From: Rugalucina vietnamica
Lineage: Eukaryota; Mollusca; Bivalvia; Lucinida; Lucinidae
Direction of reading: 5' to 3'
Length of the DNA: 64,000 nucleotides
NCBI GenBank assembly: GCA_964017185.1
Contig: OZ024874.1
Location: 37,734,721-37,798,720, forward strand
Shown here: in pieces, positions 50,101 to 61,380 of the stretch
Layout of the letters: each line of letters opens with the position of its first letter
Position numbering within the stretch: position 1 is the stretch's first letter
The notes under the pieces: model-generated
The model's input: only the letters and a program-made list of their open reading frames with translations
The model's database searches: none
Told to the model about the DNA's origin: nothing
Translations under genes and position numbers: made by a program

Positions 50101-53100
50101 ATGACCAAGATGGCTGCCTTGCCCATATAACTTGTGGACAGATTTCAATGAAACTTGGCTTGTAGCATCAAAGCCTAAAGTACTACAATGTGTTAATAAA
50201 TTATGATGTGATGACCTTGACCTATTTTATGGCAAGGTCAACATAGGTCGCCCATGCATTAAAATGGGAAAAATTATTTCAATGTCATTTAAAGGGCAAA
50301 ACTTGCAGGAAATTGGCATATGGACACAAGATTTAAGATTCTGAAAAATGTTGGACCCCACCCTGGGGCAATAAACATGTATATAACCATAATATTCAAA
50401 GATATTCTTCTCTGAAACTGCTTGGCCAATCAAAGTCAAATTTTATAGGAAGCATCTATATGGAAGGGGAACCAATGTGTTTATAGAAAATCCAGGTCAC
50501 ATGACCAAGAAGGCTGCCATGTCCATATATGGTAAAAGCCCTTTAAAAATCCTCTTCTTCAGAACTGCTGATTCTATTGCAACGAAACTTGACATGTAAT
50601 AAGTGCTGTCGCAGGACAGCATGCTCGACTGCTTCTAACCTTTGTCAAACATAGGGTCAAACTCGACCTGTAACCGAAAGCATTATGCTCATACATCTTT
50701 TTGCCTTGATGCTATACAGAACAAAATCACTGAACCATGACAGTTAACTATAACTTATAACTACTGAAGGTTTAAACGTCTCAATCATATTGTGCATGAA
50801 GTATCTTCATACACCAACTGAGTGCCGAGATACAAGACAAAATCAATGAACTGTGAAATAAGCTCACACTGACATATAAGTACTTTAGGGTCAAAGTTCT
50901 TATCATACTTACTCATAATATTAAAGACATATGAAAATATACCAAATGAGTGTCAAGATATAAGGCAAAATAACTGAAGCATGAAATTAGGTCACAGTGA
51001 CCCAGGAATACTTTAGGGTCAAAGGTCTTGTCATACGCAAACATAATGTGAAAGAAATATGTTTATATACCAAAAGAAAACCGAGATAAAAGGCAAAATC
51101 ACTGAACCATGTAATCAGGTCACAATTACCTAGGACTACTTTAGTGTCAAAGGTCTTGTCATACACAAACATAGTGTGAAAGAAGTATGTTCATCAACCA
51201 ATTGAGTCGAAAGATATAAGGCAAAATCACTGAACCATGAAATTAGGTCACAGTGACCTATAAGTATATTGTGGTCAAAGGTCTGGTCATACTCACTCAT
51301 AATCTGAAGGAAGCATGAAAATATAATAATTGAGTGTCAAGATGTAAGGCAAAATCACTGAAGCATGGAAAGTAGGTCAGACTGACCTATAAGTATACTG
51401 GGGTCAAAGGTCTAGTCATACTAACTCATAATCTGAAAGAAGTACGAAAATATACTAATTGAGTGTCAAGATATAAGGCGAAATCACTGAAGCATGGAAA
51501 GTAGGTCAGACTGACCTATAAGTATATTGGGGTCAAAGCTCTGGTCATACTCACTCATAATCTGAAAGAAGTATGAAAATATACTAATTGAGTGTCAAAA
51601 TATAAGGCAAAATCACTGAACTGTGAAATTAGGTCACAGTGACCTATAAGTTTATTGGGGTTAAAGGTCTGGTCATACACACTCATAATCTGAAAAAAGT
51701 ATGAAAATATACTAATTGAGTGTCAAGATATAAGGCAAAATCACTGAACCGTGAAATTAGGTCACAGTGACCTATAAGTATATTGAGGTCAAAGCTCTGG
51801 TCATACTCACTCATAATCTGAAAGAAGTATGAAAATACACTAATTGAGTGTCAAGATATAAGGCAAAATCACTGGACCATGGAAAGTAGGTCAACCAACA
51901 GTAACTGTCATGACACTAAGTTAGTGTCACTAAGTTAAAAGATGAATGACCAAGCATCTTCCTAAGTTGTTTCTATTTAGAAATAAAAAGAAAAAAATAT
52001 TTTCAGAGAGTTCTAGATTTTGATCTTTAGCCCAACCCCCCTGACTCGGACCCAAAGGTCCGATGTCAAGGAACCTAAAGTGTATGAAGTATGAATGCTT
52101 TATATATATGATAAATTGTTGTCAAGATATAGACTCTTTGCAAATGTTACACAGCAGTACATCCATTTTTTACAGTGTTCTAGTTTTTAACCACTAGCCC
52201 CACCCCTAGGCATGGACCTAGGGATCCGATGCCATGAAATGAAACTCAACCCTACAGGGTACCTAGTAGGGTCCAAGTACGAAAGCCCTCAGATAAAAGG
52301 TTTTCAAGATATAGACTTCTAGAATACTATACCAAAGAAAAGCCATTATTAATAATGATCTAGATTTTAACCTCTAGACCTACCTCCTGGCATGAACCCA
52401 GGGATCTGATGCAATGGAATGAAAGCCAACCCTCCAAGGTACCTATGGTCCAAGTTTGAACTCTCTTTGATAAGTAGTTGCCAAGATCTGGACTGCTAGA
52501 AAACTTTGACGCAGTACAGACAATTTTTTACAGTGTTCTAGATTTTAACCTCTAGCCCCACCCCAGGCATGGACCCAGGGGTCCGATAACATGTAATGAA
52601 AGCCAACCCTCCAAGGTACCTATGGTCCAAGTTTGAACCCTCTATCATTAGTAGTTGCCAAGCTGTGCACTTCTAGAAAACTTTGACGCAGTGTGACGGG
52701 AACGGGAAGGTGGACGACCGAGGTGACTACAATAGCTCTTTGCACTTCGTGCAGTCGAGCTAAAAATTCGGACTAGAGTTCAACAATGTGTAGATAAATC
52801 ATGACCCTGTGATGACCTTGACAGATTTTACAGCAAGGTTAACTGAGGTCACATATGCAGAAAACTGTTAAAAATGTCGTCATTGAAGGGAAAAACGTTC
52901 AAGACGGAAGAATGACAGAATATTTATGATTTTGAGAACGAAACTAACCCCAGGGGTCATTCTGACCCTGCCCTGGGGCTTTATTCATGTATATGACCAT
53001 TATAGGCAAACAAGTTTATTGGTATATATCTCAGGTGAGTGTTTACAGGGCCATAGAACCCTCTGGTTTAAAGAGGAGGCTTAGTCGAACAAGTCTGATC

Positions 53101-56100
53101 TTCCCTGAGATCATTCAAATATTTTAATATATACATGTATATAAAAAGATAAATACACGCTGTACTGAAATGTATATGATAACAACATTTTTAAATTCTC
53201 TTAAAAAACTACATGAGAGAGTTCATACTAAGACTTACTGGCTGCTAAGGGTGTTGACAATCAAGTCAGCCTAACATATCTAACAATTATACGAGCGGAA
53301 TGAGCAACCTTATGGTAAGCAGAACAAGATTCTCAAGACATACACATCAAGATGATGTTTGCCCCCTTGAAACTGTACACAAAACCTTTGTCAACCACCT
53401 ACAATAGTTTCACTTGTGAACGACAGTTTACATTGATTTTTCCTCTACAAACATCTGCACAATGTCAGTTTGGTTTCTTTAATTTTGACCGCTCAAAAGG
53501 TGTAGCGTTTTCACTTTTGTTAAGTATACATTAAGAAGCTTACCAAGTTGGTTTGAACTGAGAGAAAGGACTGTAAGGCTCGGGTGATTCTGTATCACTT
53601 CAATTAAGTCTCTCTTCATCACTAAAATGAGCAAAGCACAAGATCCTAAAGCAATTTTAAATATACCGTAAAAATTCTATTAAACGCCCGAGTGTTTATT
53701 CAAAACAGTACCTTTACAATAGAAGGGGATGGGCATTTATTGAAGGTTACATTGTAGGACAACATTCAAGAACTGAATTTATTGGTGGATCTCGATCTGA
53801 CCCAGACAAGACTTTTGTTCCAAGTAGGGGAAAATAAATTTGTGTGTTATGAGATAAAGCAGCAATATTAGAAATTTACCGCTTAAAATATAGTATTTTT
53901 CCCAACCTTTTAAAGTGGGCGTTAATAGAGGTTCATGGAATTCTGAAACTCGCAGATAAAATTGTCAGTTTTGGCATTCAAATAGGGAGAGTGTGGGCAT
54001 TTAATAGAATTTTTACGGTATGTGCACCGAGTTATAAATGGCGTTAAATTTCCAATTATTATCTCATTTAAACAGTCATAGATTTACAAAGTGAGCTTAT
54101 GAATTGAAGAGTCACTTGCATCATATGTTCATCTCTGATACTATACTACCTGGCAAAATCTTGGTTACATGACAGAAAGATAGCAACCATGCTCACTTGA
54201 AACTATTCTCCTCCAAAACCAGTGGGTGATTCCTTCAACGCCTGGTATATAGCATAAGGTACTTTGGCAAATAATGATCCTATGATATTCCTGAGTTTTT
54301 CTTAAACATAAACACCATGTTCAGATACCACTGAAACTCTGCTTTGAAACTGTGATATGAAAAACAACTCCTCAGAAAAGCTTTGATTTTGAAAATACAT
54401 TGTAATTACCCCAAAAAGGCAAAAGAAAATTTTTCTTTGTACTGTGTATACATACCCAGTTCTCCTGGAATGCAACAATCCACCAATTTGAGGGTATTTA
54501 GAGTTTTCACATTGTTGAGAAAATCAACCAGTGTTCTTGAAAGAGCCTCCACACTACTCTTTGTCAACAGTTTACACATACTGAAGGACTTGAGCACTTT
54601 GTTTTCCATGAGGCTTTCAAAAACAGAAATCCACAAGTCTGGCCACTGTTCCAAAACGCTATCATTGGTGCAAGTACTGTTCCAGTCGATATACACCAGC
54701 CTTATATTTGTGAGGCATGTGTTTAATCTGAGAACAGTTCTGACAGCTGTAAAACCAAGCTGATCCAAGTTGATTCTGCTTAAACACAGATCTTTAACGG
54801 CACAGATTTGATCTGCAAGAGATGGATGAATATATGATAATCAAGTACAAAAACAGTTAATTAAATAAATGACCGTCAGGTCCTGTCAGCTGACAAATAT
54901 TTAAACCTGTAGCTGCTCAATATTTGGAAAAAAACACACCTTTTTAAAATTGCAAATTCAACATTTAAAACTCCAGAATCTTTTTTATTTATTTATTAAT
55001 TAATTAATTCACAGGGTAACCTATTTGTCATCTATCAGCTAAAGCTTCAAGCTATTATATATACTTTCCAAGATAAATTGCTCATAATGTTTTGTTTCCT
55101 TGTTTCCAAAGCGGCATGAATTCAATGGGGAGGATAATGGGGTAAAAAAAGTGTCAGAAGAACCCATATACGAAGTTCAGAATCATAACTATATGAACTA
55201 AAACATGGGTACACAAGCCGAAACCAAAATACCCCAAAGATTACTGTCCTGCTCAACTTCAAGACAGAAACATCTTGTTATAAGGCTATATAGACTACCT
55301 GCTATAATTTCTACGGCCTCTAGAAAAAAGTTTTGATGGCATTTTTTGTTAATGCTCGGCATCCATGCTAGAAATGTTCTTTGGGGTATGACAAAGAAAC
55401 CCCCAGGACAATCGTTCATTGGGACCCCCGAAATGCAAAGCATTTTTTCCTGAGTCATTGATAAACACATTTGCACTATGAAAAATGCATGATTTCCATG
55501 ACAACCATTAACGTGACTCATAAGCATGGGGGTATACCTACGAAATTTATCATATCTCTGCTATTACTAGCCCTAGACCATTGAATGAATCTGGTCTCAG
55601 GTTAAAACTGAGGCATAGTCCTTTGATCATTTGGTAAGTAATAGACATTTCTTGCCTAACCAGAGATGTACTCTGAGATGTTAATACACCATACACTGTC
55701 AAAAAGTCAGGGATTATCTCAAGATATTTCATTGCATTGACGCACTGTTAGAACACTTTCGTTTATCCAACTATTCATTTGTAAATTAAATGTTTGTCTG
55801 TGCTCATGGTTCGTTTGTTTGTTTGTTTGCTTTCTTGCCTTACGACCACGGCGTACAGCCAAATTCACGTCATACCTGTCAGTTATCCTTACCCTGAAAT
55901 CCTGTCACACCAGGGCGGCGCTATCACGGCGTTCTAGAAAAATCCAGAACGCCGAGGTGAGCGTGGTACGAACGGCACCAACGCCGTAGCACACGACCTT
56001 GCATAGCCAGCTAATGCCGTGGGAAATCCTAGAACGCCAAGGCTCGGCGTTTCGTTTGGACATACTCAAAACAAATGCCGCCGCTTTATTTTATAATAAG

Positions 56101-59100
56101 GGCGCCGAATGAACGCCCTTAGGACGCCATGACAACGCGGTGAGAACTTCATCAACGCGCATTGAGCTCCGCGGGCACGCAGTGATATCTTTGTGCAAAC
56201 GCCGTGGTAGCCTATGGCGTTTGCACAGAGATGGTACGGCGCCCAATACAATGTCAATGCGTCTACACCGCGCCGATTCGGCGCTTTCACGGCGTGTTAT
56301 TTACTTAACTGATTTCAATGTGACGTTTGCTATATGCGCTGTCACGGCGTTCGTGTGGCGCTGTCACGGCGTTTATTGCGCTTGCGTGGAGCTTTCACTT
56401 ATTGCGTTCAATGGTGTTTTTCTGATGAAAATAGATGAAAAAAGATATGCAAATTTAAAAAAAAAATGACAAAAGCTAACAAAACACTATTTAAATCAGA
56501 TGCACATACATGTTCAATTAAGGATTTCTTTCATAATGTCAGTTGGTTTATTACTTGTATATATATATATGTAGGCGCAGCAGATAATAGTTGCTGTTTA
56601 TGTTGCCAGCATAGTTCTGTAAAGACACAGAGCAGGGGGTAAAGAATGTTTTGGGTCTGGGTATGGTAGGAGACAGCCAGAAGTTTTCAGATAGTCATTT
56701 TGACAGACTGATGCCAGAGCTAAGAATGAGCAAAACGTACAAATGACAGAGAAGTCTATAAGCCATCAGCGCAGTGCCAGAACGCCGTGAAAGTGCCGCG
56801 CAAGCACAGTGAAAATTTTAAGGTCGTGCAAGCGTTTTGAATCACCGGCTAGAACTCCGAGGAAAGACGCGGTAAAACGCAGTATAGCAACGCAATGAGG
56901 ACGCGATGAGGACGTCATGGCTTGCATTTTCATAAATTAAGTCGTTTTCCCTTGGCGTTCTCGCGGCTCTCTAGCGCTGACCAATGCCCTACGCGCACTG
57001 AGTACGTTCTTCGCCCGTTTAACGTACACTGCTGTATAAGTTCCGAGTACGCTGCTCGTACGTTGGCAATGCGTTATGCACACGCTTCTCATACGCTAAA
57101 AAGATCCAGGAGGACTTTGGTGTATTAGTTACTAACACGTTACGTTAATGAGCTTATATTTACATTTTTCTAAAACCTCCTTAGATGAACCATTAGATGT
57201 TCATCTGTGGTCATACATCAATGAACAACATTGTGTCACGCGACGTCACTTCGGGGTTCATTCACTTTGCACGCGACCCACTGCAGTTCATAGCTCTATG
57301 AACACCAGAAAAATGAATTTCATTTCTTAAGTACAAAACAAATTTATTGCGGACGCCTAACTTATGAGTAACGTGTTATCAGTACGTCGGCATACTTTCG
57401 AAATTTTGTGCAAGCACAAAATTCTGGGCGTACACAACGTATGACAACGTATGCTAGCGTATTGTAGCATACCCGTGAGTTATGCAAAACTTTTGCCGAA
57501 CTTATGCAACGTACACCAACGTATGGAAAAAAATATCTCATAAGTCGGCATACGTTAGCGCCATACGCTGTTGTGGGAGTATCCCTTTAAAGGGCCAAGG
57601 GAATGCTAGAATAAAATGAATGTTGCCTTTCCACCGTGCGTGCGTTTAAAACACTCCAAAAGTGTTCAGCTCGGCAATTATCCGCGTCCAGTGTAATAAT
57701 TTTCTGTTCTCTCGACCGTTCAAGCTACCGCGACCGATTTTGGAGTTAAATGATTTAAAACTACAAAACCGAGCGGTTGCGAGATTGGCCGAGTGTCTGG
57801 CTCGTGTTGAGGCAAGCCTGAGAGTGATGACCACGTTGAGCACATTTCTTTCATGAAACATGTATTCTTAAGGACATTTCTACGTAACAGATATTCTCCG
57901 TCATCCGCTGATTTTTTTTGTTTCTGTCAGCGGTTTGTATTCTGGTTTAAAATCCCTCTAAACTGTTTTGTCATGCCGGAACAGAACCACCGCTTCCTGG
58001 GTATTAATCTGGGCATTAATCTATGGTGAAAGAAATGTGCACAGAGCACCGGTTGGTTCCGGAAGGCTTGCCCGAGAACAGTGCGGCTAACTTACATGGC
58101 ATAGCTGTTGCCCGTGTACGTCTTAAAAGCACTAATGCAACCTGACAAAAGAAAGTTTTCTTGCATCGCGGCAAATTATAAGAATACTATGTATAAAACT
58201 GTACGAATAAACAAGAAATGTCATGAGATAACCAGCTTTTTTGACAGTGCACAGATCAGCATTGGTGTGATCACTTAGCCTATTAGCGCAGATTCTTGTT
58301 GACTGTGCAGCTCCTGGTTAGCGTCGGCCTGATCAACTAGAAGATAAGAATTTTATTTTGAGACATCCCCATTAAAACACGTTAGTATTTCAGTGTATGG
58401 TGTGCAAATCTATCTCGCGTTAGGCAAGAAATGTCTAATGCAAAATTATCTAATTTGTATATTCATGAATTTTAAGGAAACATTACAATGGCTTAGAATT
58501 GTTATAAACCCATGAATAAACCAATTATATGCACAAACTATGATTATGACACTTTGTTATTGCACCAGTAATACAAAATGACAAATGTGTTGATGTCATG
58601 GGAATATATGATAATCATCTCATTTGCATTTTCATGAATATTGATTAAAATGTTGAATATCAGGGGAAACAATAGGAAAACTATTGCCATTTAAGGGTTT
58701 GGGGTAGGTTATATAAAATCATTTTTGCACTTTAGGACAAAGTCTTATGGCTGACAGTTTGGTCAGAGGGACCTCCTAAATGCCATAGAATATTGTCCTC
58801 AACAATGTACACATTAGCATGATGTAAAATTACATAGTTTCCACGCCCACCTCCTATAACGTGATTCTAAAGTATGGGATGAACTTACAAACACACCCAT
58901 ATCCTACCAGTAACATGCTCTCAGATATTTTGATTGGTCTAATAATAAAGCATGGACATAGCAACTTAACTAAAACATATATCTTGCTTTCTGATAGACA
59001 TAAGAGGCTGTAATTGGAATCAAATGATTACTTGGACAATGTTCTATACTCATGTAATCAGATATATAAATTATTAGATATTTTTGTCGTATGGATATGA

Positions 59101-61346
59101 ATGGGAACTTTATAAATTAGAAAAAGAAAATCACCAACAAAATAATATATATCTGGGCTGCCAATACCCTTAAAGCCCTGAAAATAGTACCAATAGAATA
59201 CTTGTACAATGCAATATTGCCATATTGTCTTGGGTTGTCTTATAGATAAAGTAAAAACTCGAAAAATCATGAAAATAACAGAAAATTGAAGGTTGTGTTC
59301 CAACAAAATTGCCAATCTTGGTTACCAATATTTATGTTTTAAACATATCTGAACAAAGGCAATAACACATTCTCCTAGCAATTATTTGATGCCAGTTTGA
59401 GTTTTCTAGGGCTAGTGGCAGTCGAGATATATGCGGTTTTAATGGCATAGCCCGTTATTATTCAGTGATTGTTCTTTAAAAATAAATTTCTAATATTCAT
59501 ACCACAAAAATATCAAAATATTTATATATCTAGATTATTTAGATTATTATTTAGATAACAAAAATTATAGAACATTGTCCTAGCAATTAGTTGATACCAT
59601 TTTCAGCACTTTAAGGCTTTTGGTTGTCGAGATACAAGTCGTTTTGTAGGATTAGCCATTTAATTTTTTCATTTTTATTTCCTATTTCTTAAGTTTTCAT
59701 TAATATTCATGAGATTGAAGATAAGATTGTTCTTGCATCAGACTTGTGTTTTCCCTAGCATTCATTTTATACCACTTATAGCATCAAATGTTTATCTTCA
59801 GCCCTGGTACAAGTGATTTTTGTACGTATATCCCCTATTTTTTTTCTATGATTTTTCTCCAATTTCTTATTTTTTATTATTAATTTATGAATAAGCAAGT
59901 TCAATGGTTTGAATATTAGGTATTTATGTAAAATTGCAATGTCCACGCATTACTGTCAGACCAGACCAATCATAGTATATTAGCACACTATTTTGGAATA
60001 TGAGTATTTTTGTAAGAACAGCCAATTCTTTTTAGTAACATTAGGGGTGGGCGTGAAAACTGTGTTATTTTACACCATGTCAATGTGTTCATTGTTGGAC
60101 AATGTGGGCATTTATGACAAGGTTTATTACACATGCAGGACTTATATTTCCCAAATAATACCAGAAATGCATTGAAAAATACATAGCAACTATTTAGGAT
60201 CAGGTTACATCAAGTTTAGTTGTAGCATTTTATTTTGTATTGACACAGTGTGATTTTAGTTCAAACCTGGGGTGCTTTATTAGCACAAATACGGTATATT
60301 TACTACTTTAAACAAACGTAAATGGCAATCCTCAGCGCTCTGCATAACACTTTGTCTATTTACAATTGTTACCTTCACAATTAAATGAACAAATTGAGTT
60401 AAAGAAAGGAAGTGGATATGTGTAAGCATTTTCAGCATATTTGCACCAGTTTGACCTCTGACCTTTCTGTGTATAAACCTATGTGTCAATTTAATACTTG
60501 TGACAAGCTTCTGTGCCATTCTATATGAACTATCAGTTGTTTTGTAACATTTTCGTGACAAAAAAGTACAAATATTATGAAATTTTGTTGATTTTTCTTA
60601 CAAAATGCACTATGTTGACCTTTGACCTCACTGTGACCTTAAAACGCAAATTCACGCTTGGCATCCGGCCCTATGTTGTTTGCAGTAACCTAAGGAATAC
60701 TTCTAGCCTGGATGCCGAGCATTAACAAAAAATGCCATCATGAGTTATCGTAGGAATTAAGCATGGCCGACTAATAGAGCTGCTCTGAAATTTCAGACTT
60801 ACTTTCAAATTTCTGGAATTGTTCGAGGCTCAACTCATGATCTATAATTGCAGCTTTATGGCATTTTCCAATGCTTCCTTGGCTTTCTTTAGTATGCACA
60901 AGTGATAACAGCTCCATTGGTTGTACCTTTAAAGCATCTTTCCTATAAAACACACTCACACCAGTTACAATATACCGCATTTGTTCTAATTGGCTCACAT
61001 GCTCCAATAAGCGCACACACCCTGGTCATCTCCAAAACACATGTGCATAAGCGCAGTGCTCGACAATCATATTGGCGTTTTACACCAATTTTACATATAA
61101 ATACAATATAAACCACATTAAAACCTAAAAGCATCAAACACTATGTTGCATTGATTGGAACACATGAATGACATCATCATGGATATATTTGACATTTTAT
61201 TTCAGCACTTTTTGTGTTGTTTTCGTAGTGTCATAACTTTAAGTTATTTTGAAAAGATAAGCGCACCGTGCCCTAATTAGAACAAGTAGCCCAAGGGCAA
61301 TGATCGCTCACCTGAGAGTCAACAAGTACAGTCACTGGACAAATTG

Positions 61347-61380
<34 letters not shown>

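Larger units (their letters stand above)
50601..52764 (-). mobile_element. Element H (family G) with ERE-palindrome array
   Basis: Left end AAGTGCTGTCGCAGGACAGC, then gctcgactg. Right end ttgcacttcgtgcagtcgag, preceded by ggacgaccgaggtgac, as in element G. The first half is a 129-bp tandem array (see separate entry). The second half (about 51990-52680) repeats a ~180-bp unit around ctctagccccaccc and tatggtccaagtttgaa. Non-coding. Confidence 0.75.
49916..53066 (+). mobile_element. Element I (family A), complete, carrying H
   Basis: 5' hairpin AGCTCACCTGAGCC at 49916 and 3' terminus CTCAGGTGAGTGTTTACAGG, then gccatagaaccctctgg at 53066. Family-A core on both sides of the inserted element H: the host phrase cgaaacttgacatg...cggactagag is split at about 50600/52765. 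It lies wholly within one intron of the LRR gene, on the opposite strand. Confidence 0.8.
55334..60740. repeat. 5.4-kb intron block bounded by 39-bp inverted repeats
   Basis: 55335-55373 and 60701-60739 are inverted copies with one mismatch (core ttgttaatgctcggcatcca). Further inverted matches keep the same order: 55553-55575 against the tagccctaga region near 59402-59425, and 55642-55710 against 58370-58437 (tagacatttcttgcctaac perfect over 19 bp, then cacaccatacactg). The right arm is expanded and holds diverged tandem units (59330-59830). No protein, no clear target duplication. Either one decayed foldback transposon or two inverted copies of one repeat. Confidence 0.6.

Noticed and set aside
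50700-51890. CRISPR-like regular array
   Set aside because: Units are contiguous 129-bp tandem repeats without unique spacers, in a eukaryotic genome.
55198-55527. 109-codon - strand frame in an LRR intron
   Set aside because: Overlaps the inverted repeat at 55335; the sequence does not continue LRR pattern and no splice sites fit.
56066-56469. Frames in the GC-rich block
   Set aside because: Explained by acgccgtg motif copies; no domain.
57646-57861. Opposed ~65-70-codon frames in a GC-richer stretch
   Set aside because: No recognisable family, splice context or start; left unassigned.
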